From: Bradyrhizobium sp. BR 10289
GTDB taxonomy: Bacteria > Pseudomonadota > Alphaproteobacteria > Rhizobiales > Xanthobacteraceae
Assembly: GCF_019455385.1 (NCBI RefSeq)
Contig: NZ_JACOFR010000029.1
Location: 1 to 64,000, forward strand
Reading direction: 5' to 3'
Length of the DNA: 64,000 nucleotides
Part shown: positions 26,938 through 36,018 of the stretch, in pieces
Position numbering within the stretch: the first letter of the stretch is position 1
How the letters are laid out: the number at the start of each line of letters is the position of its first letter
Notes under the pieces: generated by a model
Told to the model about the DNA's origin: nothing
What the model saw: the letters and a program-made list of their open reading frames with translations, nothing else
Database searches by the model: none
Program-made: the position numbers and the translations under genes

Positions 26938-27204
26938 ATGCTGATGACGAAGGAAAGACGACCGGCGATCCGGACGCTGCGCGGCTGGGCGATCCACGTG
27001 CTGCAGGAGGCGGCCGCCATCCATGAATGCGCGGAGCACGGATGGGCGAAGGACCGGGCGGACCCTCACGCCCGGGAGCGCGCCCTCGATCTCGCCCGTC
27101 AGGAGCCGCCTGCTGGCCTTTCTCCGGACCAGGCCATCGCGGAAGTTCGGGATGTTCTGGATTCCATCGGAGACACTTGCCCGGAGTGCCTTCCGGAAAG
27201 TTGA
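26938..27204 (+). CDS. Small conserved hypothetical protein
   Basis: 88 residues with coding-like composition: RTLRGWAIHVLQEAAAIHECAEHGWAK, DPHARERALDLARQEPP, then LSPDQAIAEVRDVLDSIGDTCPECLPES. It is mainly helical with a C-terminal CPEC pair. GGAG lies about 10 bp upstream. Convergent with the DUF3606 gene, with a short hairpin between the stops. Function unknown. Confidence 0.65.
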   Translation: MLMTKERRPAIRTLRGWAIHVLQEAAAIHECAEHGWAKDRADPHARERALDLARQEPPAGLSPDQAIAEVRDVLDSIGDTCPECLPES

Positions 27205-27225
27205 GCCGGCCATTGTGAGGCCGGC
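27205..27225. terminator. Hairpin between convergent genes
   Basis: GCCGGCC at 27205-27211 pairs with GGCCGGC at 27219-27225 around a 7-base loop, beginning at the last gene base and ending 10 bp before the opposing stop. No T tract on either strand, so termination efficiency is uncertain. Confidence 0.4.
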
Positions 27226-27235
27226 CCCGAGCATC

Positions 27236-27430
27236 TCAGCGCGCGAGACGCTTCTCGACCCGCTTGCGGGTGTTGCCGACCTTCTTCACAGCCTTCTTCA
27301 CGGCCGATGCCGAGCGGCCAGTCTTCTTGGCTTCGTAACCCACTTCGTACTTCTGCCCGCCGGCAACCTTGGCCCGGTCCTGATTCCGACCGCGTGCGGT
27401 CTTCTTCGTAGTTTTCTTCGCTGAAGCCAT
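27236..27430 (-). CDS. Small DUF3606-like protein
   Basis: 64 residues from ATG 27430, with GGAGGA 7 bp upstream. A lysine-rich N-terminus is followed by KYEVGYEAKKTGRSASAVKKAVKKVG, the core of DUF3606 proteins, which are common in rhizobial genomes in several copies. Very basic; a nucleic-acid role is plausible but unknown. Lies just left of the ligD remnant. Confidence 0.72.
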   Translation of the reverse strand: MASAKKTTKKTARGRNQDRAKVAGGQKYEVGYEAKKTGRSASAVKKAVKKVGNTRKRVEKRLAR

Positions 27431-27503
27431 CACGGCTCCTCCTCGTTGAACGATGTCGTAGCAACGTCACAAGGATTCACGGGTTCCGGAACGATTCCGC
27501 TCG

Positions 27504-27739
27504 CGCCCCGACCTCGTCTACGCCGGCAAAGTCGACCATGGATTTGACAAGGCTTCGGCTGCAGACCTGCGGAAGAGGCTGGAGCCGTTGATCCGGAAGA
27601 CCCAGGCGTTCAAGAGCGCACCTCGCACAAGGGCATCTGGGTCGAGCCGAAGCTGTCAGCCGAGATCGCATATCGCGCGAAGTCAGCGGAAGGAAAAGTC
27701 AGGCACCCGTTCCTCAAGGGTCTGCGGGAAGACCTGTGA
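27504..27739 (+). pseudogene. ligD: ligD 3' remnant (C-terminal OB-fold of NHEJ DNA ligase D)
   Basis: The frame starting near 27504 reads RPDLVYAGKVDHGFDKASA, then LRKRLEPLIRKTQAF. After a one-base shift near 27620 the reading continues HKGIWVEPKLSAEIAYRAKS, then EGKVRHPFLKGLREDL and TGA at 27737-27739. This is the C-terminal end of the ligase domain of LigD in correct order. The adenylation, polymerase and phosphoesterase domains are missing. It is a decayed fragment about 1.5 kb from Ku, implying that a complete ligD once stood here or that a segment was rearranged. Confidence 0.8.
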
Positions 27740-27799
27740 TGGCGCCACCTCGAACCAAATCGGCGTCTCCGGATTGACACCCTGGCCTAGGAGACCCGG

Positions 27800-28144
27800 A
27801 TGTCGAACTTCGTAACTCTTCTCGTCGAGGACGACCCGCTGCAGCGGGAGATCATGTCCGACCTGCTGCGGGACGAAGGCTTCGAAGTCGTCGAGTGCGC
27901 GACGGGCGAAGCGGCGGAGCTTATCGTGGCCTCCACCGGTCCCGAGTTGCAGGCGGTGGTCACGGACCACAACCTGGCCGGTAACATGACCGGCTTGGAC
28001 CTAGCGGACTACGCGAGGGAGCGTCACCCCTTGCTCAACATCGTCGTGATGTCCGGCAAGGAAGTCGGTCGGCTGCCACCGCGGACCGTATTCCTCCAGA
28101 AGCCCTTCGCGCCCCGCGAGCTTTTGGATGCCGTCAGAGGCTGA
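27800..28144 (+). CDS. Single-domain response regulator
   Basis: 114 residues. LLVEDDPLQREIMSDLL acidic pair, phosphorylation Asp in AVVTDHNLAG, Ser in VVMSGKEV, Lys in FLQKPF. Receiver without an output domain, of the compact type found next to orphan HWE kinases in this group. Starts 60 bp after the ligD remnant; no kinase is adjacent, so the partner is unknown. Confidence 0.87.
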   Translation: MSNFVTLLVEDDPLQREIMSDLLRDEGFEVVECATGEAAELIVASTGPELQAVVTDHNLAGNMTGLDLADYARERHPLLNIVVMSGKEVGRLPPRTVFLQKPFAPRELLDAVRG

Positions 28145-28229
28145 CCGGAGCGTATCGGCTCGTCATCCTAGTTTGGATCGGGCCGCCCGATTGCCGGGAA
28201 CGATGGGAAGGCAGTTAAGCGGCTGAGTT

Positions 28230-28898
28230 CTATGTCCGCTCCGCGAGCAGCGAATGCTTGAAGCGGGCGAACAGCGACGCTGGGCCTGGATACACCTCGA
28301 CGCATCCGGCGTGTCGCAGCGACTGCTCCGTGAACCCGCCGCAGAGAACGCCGATCGTGTGGACGCCGGCCTTGCCGGACGCTTCCGCATCGTAGGGCGT
28401 ATCTCCGACGGCGACGGCGGCGGGACCGTCGAGCTTCAACTTCCGGAGCACGACGTCGAAGATGTCCGGCGCGGGCTTCGACTCCTCGGCGTCCTCCGAC
28501 GAGGCGATGACGTCGATCAGATCGGCAACGCGCGCAATATCGAGGTACTCGGCGAGCTCGTCCTTCTTGGCCGACGAACCGACGGCGATCCGGATGCCGG
28601 CGTCTCGGACGCGCTTCAGGAGATCCGGGACCGCGGAGAACGGGCGCACCAGCGGCAAGTATTCGCTCTTGAAGCGCCGGCCGCGCCATTCCTCCAGATC
28701 GTCGCCGTGATCCCGCTGCGCGTCCTCGGATAGGAAGTGCGGGATAAGCTTGTCGCCGCCTTTGCCGATCTGGCTCCGGGCTTGCTCGAAGCTGACGTCG
28801 TGGCCAAACTTCACCAACGCTTCCTGCCAAGCGAGCGCATGCAGATCGACCGAGTCCACGAGAGTTCCGTCGACATCGAAGATGGCTGCCTTTGTCAT
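28230..28898 (-). CDS. HAD-family phosphatase (phosphoglycolate phosphatase-like)
   Basis: 222 residues from ATG 28898, chosen over the ATG just before it because GGAGGGA then lies about 5 bp upstream. HAD motif I AIFDVDGTLVDSVDLHA with nucleophilic Asp, motif II IAVGSSAKKDE, Lys in ESKPAPDIF and motif III AVGDTPYDAEASGKAG. The helical cap between motifs I and II places it in subfamily IA. Phosphate ester substrate unknown. It is downstream of Ku and its small neighbour on the same strand. Confidence 0.85.
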   Translation of the reverse strand: MTKAAIFDVDGTLVDSVDLHALAWQEALVKFGHDVSFEQARSQIGKGGDKLIPHFLSEDAQRDHGDDLEEWRGRRFKSEYLPLVRPFSAVPDLLKRVRDAGIRIAVGSSAKKDELAEYLDIARVADLIDVIASSEDAEESKPAPDIFDVVLRKLKLDGPAAVAVGDTPYDAEASGKAGVHTIGVLCGGFTEQSLRHAGCVEVYPGPASLFARFKHSLLAERT

Positions 28899-28973
28899 CA
28901 TGTCCCTCCGGGGCGCGACCGCGCTAACTTCGTGTACCATTCGGCGTAAGGCGTGTTCTTCGCCATATGGCGG

Positions 28974-29234
28974 TTAAGGTCCGGCGATCCATCGGCCCAC
29001 CCAGACCGGCCCGCGTTCGCCGAGTGCTCTCTTGGTGTCGTCCACGGCGCGATGAGCGGTCGCCTCGGCATCCGGATCTGCGTTGGCCTTCGCGTCCCGG
29101 ACCGCTCGCCTAGCCGCCATCAGCCGCTTCGTCAGCTTAGATCTCTCGGCCTCATCCAGTTCCGGATTTGCCAGCCGCCACAGCCGACCGCGGACGACGA
29201 AGTACCGGCCATCCGGAGTGACCGGGTGCTTCAC
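28974..29234 (-). CDS. Small hypothetical protein coupled to ku
   Basis: 86 residues: HPVTPDGRYFVVRGRLWRLA, then NPELDEAERSKLTKRLMAARR and VWVGRWIAGP. It is helical and charged, with a strand-rich start. The start overlaps the ku stop by 4 bp (29231-29234), so the two are co-transcribed and translationally coupled. Unknown function; coupling to Ku suggests a repair-linked role. Confidence 0.7.
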   Translation of the reverse strand: MKHPVTPDGRYFVVRGRLWRLANPELDEAERSKLTKRLMAARRAVRDAKANADPDAEATAHRAVDDTKRALGERGPVWVGRWIAGP

Positions 29235-30160
29235 GCAGACTTCCGCCGCGCCCCGGCCGCCGGCTTCTTGGCCGAGTTTTCCTTGGCAGCCCTTTTGCCG
29301 GCGATCGGCATCAGCATCTCCTTCTGGCCAGCGGAAGCCTTCTTCGCCTTCTTAGCCGGTTTCTTCGGAGCCTTGCTTTCGGCCGCTGCACCGCCGACGC
29401 TTCGGCGCAACGCCTCCATGAGGTCCACGACGTTCTCGCCCTTCGGCCGGTCCTTCGGCACGATCGGCTTCCCCGCCCGCTTCTGGTTGATGAGGTCGAC
29501 GAGCGCGGTCTCGTATTGATCCTCGAACTTGTCGGGCTCGAAGTTGCCGGCCTTCTGCTCGACGATGTGCCGGGCGAGGTCCAGCATGTCTTTGGTCACC
29601 TTCACGTCCTGAATCTCGTCGAAGTATTCCTTCGGGTCGCGCACTTCGTACGGGTATCGCAGCAGCGTCCCCATCAGGCCTTTGTCCAGCGGCTCGAGTG
29701 CGACGATGTGCTCGCGGTTCGTCAGCACGACGCGGCCGATCGCGACCTTGTCCATCTCGCGGATGGTCTCGCGGATCACCGCGAAGGCGTCATGGCCGAC
29801 CTTTCCGTCTGGACGCAGATAGTAGGGCCGGATCAGGTAGCGCGGATCGATGTCGGCCTTGTCGACGAACTCGTCGATCTCGATGGTCCGGGTCGATTCC
29901 AGGGCCACGTTCTCGAGCTCTTCCTTCGTCACCTCGATGAAGGTGTCGGTGTCGACCTTGTAGCCCTTGACGATGTCCTCGTTGGGCACCTCGTCGCCGG
30001 TGTCGGCGTCGACCTTCAGGTACTTGATGCGGTGGCCGGTCGCGCGATTTAGCTGGTTGAATGAGACTTTCTCTGACTCGGACGTCGCAGGATAGAGGGC
30101 TACTGGGCAGGTCACGAGGGACAGACGCAGGAAGCCTTTCCAGTTGGCGCGGGGGGCCAT
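29231..30160 (-). CDS. ku: Ku-type DNA end-binding protein
   Basis: 309 residues from ATG 30160 (MAPRANWKGFLRLSLV), the family N-terminus; an upstream extension in frame is rejected. The homodimeric Ku core fills about 1-255: VTCPVALYPATSESEKVSFN, YEVGDE-like DTGDEVPNEDIVKGY, LIRPYYLRPDG, and KFEDQYETALVDLI. A Lys/Ala-rich C-terminal tail (about 265-309) is typical of bacterial Ku and binds DNA and ligase. Ku rings bind double-strand ends and recruit LigD for NHEJ. Two stand-alone ligases at 34854 and 38551 are candidate partners, since ligD here is a remnant. Confidence 0.94.
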   Translation of the reverse strand: MAPRANWKGFLRLSLVTCPVALYPATSESEKVSFNQLNRATGHRIKYLKVDADTGDEVPNEDIVKGYKVDTDTFIEVTKEELENVALESTRTIEIDEFVDKADIDPRYLIRPYYLRPDGKVGHDAFAVIRETIREMDKVAIGRVVLTNREHIVALEPLDKGLMGTLLRYPYEVRDPKEYFDEIQDVKVTKDMLDLARHIVEQKAGNFEPDKFEDQYETALVDLINQKRAGKPIVPKDRPKGENVVDLMEALRRSVGGAAAESKAPKKPAKKAKKASAGQKEMLMPIAGKRAAKENSAKKPAAGARRKSA

Positions 30161-30347
30161 TAACGCGGTACTCCGGGTGACGGTGCTGGATTCAAGACGA
30201 ATGGAGCCTGCCGGTTCCGACATGTTCCGGGCCGGTCAACAGGAAAATTGACCATCTGCCCGCAGCGCCCCCGGCCACGTCCGAAAACGTCGTGAATCGC
30301 TTGTCTTCCGGGTACCTCGCGCAGCTTTTGGCCGGTATTGTGGATCC

Positions 30348-31276
30348 ATGGACGCGCTGACCCAGCCCATGAGAGACGGGCATACTCTGGACGCGGCGGA
30401 CCTGGCCGCAATGGCCCAGGCGCTGGCCCGGTCGACCGATTACAGGTCCTTCGACGCTTGATCCCCCGATCTCCCTACACACCGGCCGCCGGGCAGGAGG
30501 TCAGGACCGGCATCTTCCTCGACACGGAGACAACCGGCCTCGACCACGCCAAAGACGAGATCATCGAGCTCGGGATGGTCAAGTTCGACTACACGCCAGA
30601 GGGGCGGATCGTCGGCGTCAGAGACACGTTCTCCGCTTTCAACGAACCGAGTGCGCCGATCACCGCGGAAGTGACGGCACTCACCGGGATCACCAACGAA
30701 GTGGTTGCCGGTCAAAAATTCGACGATGCCGCCGTCACGGCGTTCGCCGAAAGCGGGGTCATTACGATCGCGCATAACAGCTCTTTCGACAGAAGGTTCG
30801 TCGAGCGCTACTGGCCCGTTTTTGAGCACAAGGCCTGGGGCTGCAGCATGAGCGAGATCGACTGGCGCAAACACGGCTTCGCGGGAGCGCAACTCGGCTA
30901 TCTGCTGAACGGTGCGGGTTTCTTCCACCAGGCGCACCGGGCGGTCGACGACTGCCACGCTCTGCTCGAAGTCCTCGCTTTCGAACTGCCGACAACGGTC
31001 TCGCCGGCGCTCGCGCTCCTGCTCGAGGCCGCTCGCAAGCCGACGCTGCGGGTCTGGGCGGAGCAGTCGCCGTTCGAACTCAAGGACTCGTTGAAGAAGC
31101 GCGGATACCGCTGGAACGACGGCAGCGATGGGAGACCGAAGAGCTGGTTCATGGACGTCGACGAGTCCGCCCTCGACGACGAGATCGCGTTCCTGCGCAG
31201 CCAAATCTACATGCAGGACGTCGAGCCCACCGTGCAGAGGCTGACCGCTTACACGCGCTTTTCGAGCCGGGTCTGA
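30348..31276 (+). CDS. DEDDh 3'-5' exonuclease with N-terminus out of frame
   Basis: ATG 30348 opens a frame encoding MDALTQPMRDGHTLDAADL, then MAQALARSTDYR, before running into TGA at 30459. The following frame continues at once with VLRRLIPRSPYTPAAGQE and a full exonuclease: IFLDTETTGLDH (ExoI), TGITNEVV, IAHNSSFDRRF (ExoII), HRAVDDCHA (ExoIII). One missing base near 30447-30450 explains this. The catalytic domain could still be made from TTG 30458 (272 aa). C-terminal KKRGYRWNDG resembles a helicase/exonuclease accessory domain. Divergent from ku, 187 bp apart. Confidence 0.78.
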
Positions 31277-31426
31277 AGCGAGACGGTTGTGCGGGATGTG
31301 CTGCGGGGAGCGCAACTGCAAGGACGCACTACTCTCTGACACCGGCTTGAGACTGAGTTAGGACGCCGTCCCAGCATCGGCCGAGGCGGCGTCCTTGCAA
31401 GGTTATCGCGTGGGCTAGGACGGCCT

Positions 31427-32053
31427 TCAACGCGCCGGGCCTTTCGCTGCCAGGAAGCCGGCCATGTTGTTGGCCGAGAACGGCAAGTGGTCGCCCATCA
31501 GCTTGGCGTGGGCCTCACCCGTCGGCGAGGCCCAGGAGCCGAGGAGTTCGGCGCCGACCGCGACCCAGGTGATCGGCACAATTCCGGCCTGCACCATTCG
31601 GGCGACCGCGGCGTCCTCGACCAGCCTGCTCCAGGTACCTGAGGCGTCTAGCACGGCATAGACCTCGTAACCCAGCTTCTTGGCGGACAAGGCTGCGAAG
31701 GCCACACAGACCTCGGTCGAAATGCCGGCGATCAGGAGCTTCTTGCGTCCGGTCTTCTTCACGGCGGCGGCGAAATCCTCGTTGTCAAAGGCGTTGATCT
31801 GCCCGGGCCTGTGCACGATCGTTGCATTCGGCAGGCCTTGTTCGACGACCGGCATGATGGGTCCGTTCGGGCCGTCGTGGGCGCTGGTGGTGACGACCGT
31901 CGGCAGCTTGTAGATCTGCGCGATCGTGACGAGCGCCTTCACGTTGTTGATGAACTCGGGCGGGCTCTGGGTTTGCACGCCGTTGGCGAGTCCGGTCTGG
32001 TGGTCGACGAAGAGGACGGCTGTGTTCTCGGCGGTGAGGCGGTCGTAGGACAT
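31427..32053 (-). CDS. Isochorismatase-family cysteine hydrolase
   Basis: 208 residues from ATG 32053, with GAAGGAAA upstream. VLFVDHQTGLANGV has the catalytic Asp; the Lys is in VKKTGRKKLLIAGI and the nucleophilic Cys in STEVCVAFAALSA. Relatives include YcaC-type hydrolases, nicotinamidase-like proteins and N-carbamoyl amidases; the substrate is unclear. Downstream of pirin on the same strand, after a strong hairpin at 32194-32234. Confidence 0.86.
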   Translation of the reverse strand: MSYDRLTAENTAVLFVDHQTGLANGVQTQSPPEFINNVKALVTIAQIYKLPTVVTTSAHDGPNGPIMPVVEQGLPNATIVHRPGQINAFDNEDFAAAVKKTGRKKLLIAGISTEVCVAFAALSAKKLGYEVYAVLDASGTWSRLVEDAAVARMVQAGIVPITWVAVGAELLGSWASPTGEAHAKLMGDHLPFSANNMAGFLAAKGPAR

Positions 32054-32193
32054 GGCATTTCCTTCGGTTTGACGTTGCTTCGGTGTGTTCGACGCCCTCA
32101 ACATGACGTCGCAGATGCCGGATCACTAGCCAGCGAAACGGCTACTCCGCGTCTCGAAAACAGGAACACGAGAGCGCGTGTGGACGCACGAAG

Positions 32194-32234
32194 GCAGAGC
32201 GCCGGCACCCCGATCGGAGGTGCCGGCGCTCTGC
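32194..32234 (-). terminator. 16-bp perfect hairpin between pirin and isochorismatase genes
   Basis: Sixteen bases at 32194-32209 pair perfectly with 32219-32234 around a 9-base loop, with an extended A/T edge. It lies 17 bp beyond the pirin stop. The leftward read-out lacks a T run, so it may stabilise the upstream mRNA or pause polymerase rather than terminate fully. Confidence 0.55.
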
Positions 32235-32250
32235 TTGGAAGCCATTCGTC

Positions 32251-33000
32251 TCAGGCGCGGAGGAGAACGTTGCCGCTGAACATGCCGCCCTTGAACACAG
32301 GCGCGCCGGCATCGGTGGAGAACAGCACCAGATCGGACTCGGTCGTGGCCGCGACCTCGACCTCGTCCTCGGCCAGGAACGCTCCTTCGCCGGTCTGAAG
32401 CCGCCACGCACCGACGCCGATCTCGCCCGAGAAGACGTAGAGCAGTCTCACCGCGCCCGGAGTGGGGATGAGCGGAAGCGACACGGTTTTCCCCGCGGCC
32501 ACGCGGATGTCGTGCACCCAGGCTTGCGCCCGTACCTCGAATGGCGCGCCTTCGGGAGCCGCGAGCAGCCGCCATACGTCGCGGCTCGTCGCTTCGCTGA
32601 AGGCGCGGAATTGCACCTTGGGCTCGAGCGACGGAGCATGGGGGCGCAGGAATATCTGCAACGCCTCCTGCGGTTCAGTGCCGAGAATCGTCTCTTCGTG
32701 CTGGAAGGTATGGCCCGCGTTCATCATCATCAGTCGCGCCGGCCGGATCTCCTCGCGGTTGCCGACCGTATCCTTGTGGAGCATCGATCCGACGCGCACG
32801 TAGGTGAGGATCTCGTCGTCGCGGTGAGGATGCATCGCGATGGTGTGACCTGGATGGATGCGCGCACGGTCGATGCGACCGATCGCGCCGATCCCGCTGT
32901 CGTCCGTGCCGAGCGTCAGCCCCGGATGGATGATCTCTAGCGAGAAGCCCCGATCGGGGTCTCCTCGTCTCGTGCCGCGTTTCATCTTCGTCGTCTTCAT
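32251..33000 (-). CDS. Pirin-family protein
   Basis: 249 residues from ATG 33000; AAAGAAAGGAA lies upstream. N-terminal cupin: FSLEIIHPGL, RIHPGHTIAMHPHRDDEILT with metal-binding His, and MMMNAGHTFQHEE. A second cupin-like half (VRLLYVFSGEIGVGAWRL) completes the bicupin. Pirins may act as quercetinases or redox-responsive cofactors. It is divergent from the LysR gene at 33136. Confidence 0.86.
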   Translation of the reverse strand: MKTTKMKRGTRRGDPDRGFSLEIIHPGLTLGTDDSGIGAIGRIDRARIHPGHTIAMHPHRDDEILTYVRVGSMLHKDTVGNREEIRPARLMMMNAGHTFQHEETILGTEPQEALQIFLRPHAPSLEPKVQFRAFSEATSRDVWRLLAAPEGAPFEVRAQAWVHDIRVAAGKTVSLPLIPTPGAVRLLYVFSGEIGVGAWRLQTGEGAFLAEDEVEVAATTESDLVLFSTDAGAPVFKGGMFSGNVLLRA

Positions 33001-33135
33001 GGCTCGTTCCTTTCTTCGGCGGGACGTCGGCGGCAGCGCCTTCGTCGTATTAACCAAGCCAAAGGTATCGTCGCGACATCAGGCACAATAGATGCGGTTC
33101 ATGGTATCTCGTGTCGCCCAAAGAGGGACGCGAAC

Positions 33136-33996
33136 ATGGAATTTGAAGACCTGCGGACCTTCGTCGAAGTCGCCGACGCGGGCGGCGTATCTGCCGCTGC
33201 GAGGCGCCTCGGTCTCGCCAAGTCGATCGTCAGCCGGCGGCTGCTGCGCCTGGAAGATGAACTTGGAAGCCAGCTTTTGTCCCGGAACACCCGCGGTGCG
33301 GTCTTGACCGAAGCAGGCATCTCCTTCCGCGAGCGTGCCGCCCGCATCTGCTCGGAGATGGAAGCCGCGCGTGAGGAACTGTCTCCGGACGGCGACCTTC
33401 GCGGGCTGCTTCGGGTTACTGGACCGGCTTCCTTCGGGCAGCATTTCGCGCCGGCGCTCGCCGCCTTCGCAAAACAACACCCTCTGCTGCAGGTCCACAC
33501 CCGCTACAGCGACCGCTACGTCGACCTGGTTGCCGAGGGGTTCGACTGCGGGATCAGGGTCGGTTATCTGCCGGATTCGAACCTGGTCGCCCGCCGCATC
33601 GGTTCGTTCTCCGTCGGTCTCTACGCGAGCCCGCACTACGTGCTGGAGCATGGCGCGCCGGAGAAGCCGGAAGACGTGCTCCGACATCAGGCCGTGATGA
33701 TAGGTACCGAGAGTTGGAAGTTCGCCGATGGGCGAAAGACCATTCCGGTCAACCCGCAGGGGCGCTTCAAGTCGGACAGTGCCATCGCGATCGCCGAAGC
33801 CATCGCGGCCGGGATCGGCATCGGCGCCCTTCCGGATGTCATCGCGAAGCCCTACGTCGCGTCCGACGGCCTCGTCGCTGTGATGACCCGCTACCGTCTG
33901 CCCGAGGTCGGCATCTTCGTCGTACGTCCACCCGGCGCGCATCTGGCCCGCAAGGTGAGGGTGCTTATCGATGTGCTTGCGGAAAGGTTCGGCTGA
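33136..33996 (+). CDS. LysR-family transcriptional regulator
   Basis: 286 residues. N-terminal winged helix (MEFEDLRTFVEVADAGGVSA, ARRLGLAKSIVSRRLLRLE) and a periplasmic-binding-fold effector domain from about 90. Divergent from pirin and isochorismatase, the usual arrangement for a LysR regulator of its neighbours. The 135-bp intergenic region holds GGTATC at 33064 and again at 33103, each followed by TCG-rich sequence, which could be part of the operator. Confidence 0.92.
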   Translation: MEFEDLRTFVEVADAGGVSAAARRLGLAKSIVSRRLLRLEDELGSQLLSRNTRGAVLTEAGISFRERAARICSEMEAAREELSPDGDLRGLLRVTGPASFGQHFAPALAAFAKQHPLLQVHTRYSDRYVDLVAEGFDCGIRVGYLPDSNLVARRIGSFSVGLYASPHYVLEHGAPEKPEDVLRHQAVMIGTESWKFADGRKTIPVNPQGRFKSDSAIAIAEAIAAGIGIGALPDVIAKPYVASDGLVAVMTRYRLPEVGIFVVRPPGAHLARKVRVLIDVLAERFG

Positions 33997-34512
33997 CTTT
34001 TCGTCTAGCTCGCTAGAGCGCTGATGTCTCAATCATTCTCCTGGGCAGCACCGCGCCTGCAGCAGATTATTTCTCCTTTTTACTCGCAATCGTTCTCCCT
34101 TCTGCGATTGTTGAACCCCTCGGTGACTGAGCGTCGTTGCGCCGAGCGCGGCTTGGGCCGAAAGTAAAGCTGGGCAATGGCGGGAATAGTCAAAGTGCTC
34201 ACGAATGGCTCCCGTTTAGAGCCAGCTCACGCTGCTGCGGAGGCCGCGTGTGTGTCACTTCCGCTCATTGCTCCGATTGGAATTTCGACCCCACAAGGAT
34301 CATCAGTACAGTGGCAATGCCATATGGATTAGCGTTGACAAAACCGGTCTGAAGATTCGTCACCCGAAGGCCTTGATTGATCTGCGGTTGCCATACCGAC
34401 AATACGCTGCCGGTTGCCGATGCCATGCGCAAATCAGCGCCATTGTCAGACAGTCATATCGACGTCCCTTCGCCGGCCGACCCTTTGCTCTGGACGTCGT
34501 CCCGGGATCGTC
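33997..34512. other. 516-bp region without a supported gene
   Basis: Rightward and leftward frames here have poor codon character and overlap the flanking genes. AT content is slightly higher near 34060-34110 (runs such as TTTCTCCTTTTTACTC). One rightward frame (about 34300-34480, ISVDKTGLKIRHPKALIDL) looks weakly protein-like but lacks a start with a ribosome site. Nothing firm. Confidence 0.4.
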
Positions 34513-34818
34513 TCACTCCATCCGCGCCTTGACTTTCAGATCGCGGATCCGGATTTCGGCTTCTTCCTTCGAAGTCACGATCTCCGATTCGTCCGGCACG
34601 CGCGCGATTGCACTGAGCCTCTTGAGCTCGTCGAGTTGTTCCGTGGTGGGCTTTTCCATCTTCGCATCCTTGAGCGCCTGCACAACGGTTCCGTCGTCGA
34701 GCACATCCAGCAGTCTGTTTATGGTTTGCTCGCAATTTCTGGGGCCGGGCTCGACATGCCGGGCCAAGATGCCTTGTGCGTCTTCCAAGGCCTTCGCAAC
34801 TCGCCTTTCCGGATCCAT
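34513..34818 (-). CDS. Small hypothetical protein downstream of a DNA ligase
   Basis: 101 residues from ATG 34818; the longer upstream frame belongs to the ligase shadow. Highly helical and charged: MDPERRVAKALEDAQGILAR, NRLLDVLDDGTVVQALKDAK, EQLDELKRLSAIARVPDE, EEAEIRIRDLKVKARME. It follows the ligase on the same strand after 35 bp. No domain recognised; the context suggests a repair accessory. Confidence 0.65.
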   Translation of the reverse strand: MDPERRVAKALEDAQGILARHVEPGPRNCEQTINRLLDVLDDGTVVQALKDAKMEKPTTEQLDELKRLSAIARVPDESEIVTSKEEAEIRIRDLKVKARME

Positions 34819-34853
34819 GACCGGTACCCCACATACTCCGCAGGAAAACGCGG

Positions 34854-35795
34854 CTATGAACGGCGCGTTCCTTTGCTGAGGCCCTTGAACGAGCTGGCCC
34901 GCAGAAGGCCTTCGGAGGTGATGTCGCGGTACTCGATGTCGGCATAGAACTCGGGTTCGACCCACGTGGCCTTCGGCTTCCTGATGGTCTTGGTCAGCTT
35001 TTGCTTCGGGCTTACCACGGTGTCGAGCGTCTTGCGTATCTGCGCCGAGGTGGTTCGGCTCCATCCGGTCCCGACCTTTCCCATGTAGACCAGATCCTTG
35101 CCTTCCTTCTTGCCCAAATAGAGCGCGGCCACGCCGGATGGGTCCTTGATGAAGCCGACCACGGGAAACTTGCCCTTCTGAACGACCTTGATCTTCTGCC
35201 AGGCCTCCACCCGATCCGATCGGAATGGTGCGTCCACCCGCTTGGAGACGATGCCTTCGTAATTCAGCTTGCTGGCTGCGGCGAACAGTGCCTGGCCGTC
35301 TCCTTCGTGGTGCTCGCTATAGAGGACGGGCTCCTGGAGGTCGTGCTCCTCAATCAGCTCCTTGAGCAGCCTCTTCCGCTCGATCTGCGGCTCCTTGCGC
35401 AGATCTCTGCCGTCCCGCCAGAGCAGATCGAAAGCGAAGTAGACCAGTCGATCCTGATCGCCCCTGCCGAGGTCTGCCTGCAGCTCGGAGAAGTTCGTGC
35501 GCCCATCATGGATGACGACGACCTCGCCGTCGACGATGGCCTGTCCTTCGATATCGAAGGCACCCGCAATTCTTGAGAACTTGCTGATCCAATTGTAACC
35601 GTTGCGGGTGTAGGCCCGTCGGTCGTCACCGTCGATGCGGAGCTGGATGCGGTAGCCATCGTATTTGACTTCGTGAATCCATAGAGGTCCTGAAGGAGCC
35701 TTCATCTTCAGGGTCGCCAGTTGGGGTTCGATGAACCCCGGCATAGTAGGGACCTCCGGCTCATTGGCCCGAGGAGCCTTGATACGCTTTGCCAC
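34854..35795 (-). CDS. Stand-alone ATP-dependent DNA ligase (LigD ligase-domain type)
   Basis: 313 residues. Adenylation motif I EVKYDGYR with Lys44, motif III VYFAFDLLW, motif IV EGIVSKR, motif V WQKIKV, then an OB-fold with VYMGKVGTGWS and WVEPEFYADIEYRDITSEG. Closest in layout to the central ligase domain of LigD but without polymerase or phosphoesterase domains. It seals nicks or double-strand ends, potentially with Ku. Together with the second ligase at 38551 it could replace the lost ligD represented by the remnant at 27504. Confidence 0.9.
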   Translation of the reverse strand: MAKRIKAPRANEPEVPTMPGFIEPQLATLKMKAPSGPLWIHEVKYDGYRIQLRIDGDDRRAYTRNGYNWISKFSRIAGAFDIEGQAIVDGEVVVIHDGRTNFSELQADLGRGDQDRLVYFAFDLLWRDGRDLRKEPQIERKRLLKELIEEHDLQEPVLYSEHHEGDGQALFAAASKLNYEGIVSKRVDAPFRSDRVEAWQKIKVVQKGKFPVVGFIKDPSGVAALYLGKKEGKDLVYMGKVGTGWSRTTSAQIRKTLDTVVSPKQKLTKTIRKPKATWVEPEFYADIEYRDITSEGLLRASSFKGLSKGTRRS

Positions 35796-36018
35796 GCCAC
35801 CAAACTCACAAAAAACCGCCGCCAGGTTGGGGGCCGACTGCGATCAGTCTACCTACCTTAATCAACGAGTCTCGCAACTTCGAAGGCAGCGAGGAGTTCC
35901 CAAGAACGTACTGTTCGCAAGGTTTCGGGTTTGCGAGGTCGCGACGGGCGCCGATGGGCGGTCCAGTCCGTCTCAGAGCGCATCGAACTCTCGGCGAGAG
36001 CCGGCGTTTACTGACATC

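Noticed and set aside
33061..33110. Two GGTATC words as a definite LysR operator
   Set aside because: Only six bases repeat exactly and a T-N11-A palindrome is not clear; mentioned with the LysR gene but not listed as a site.
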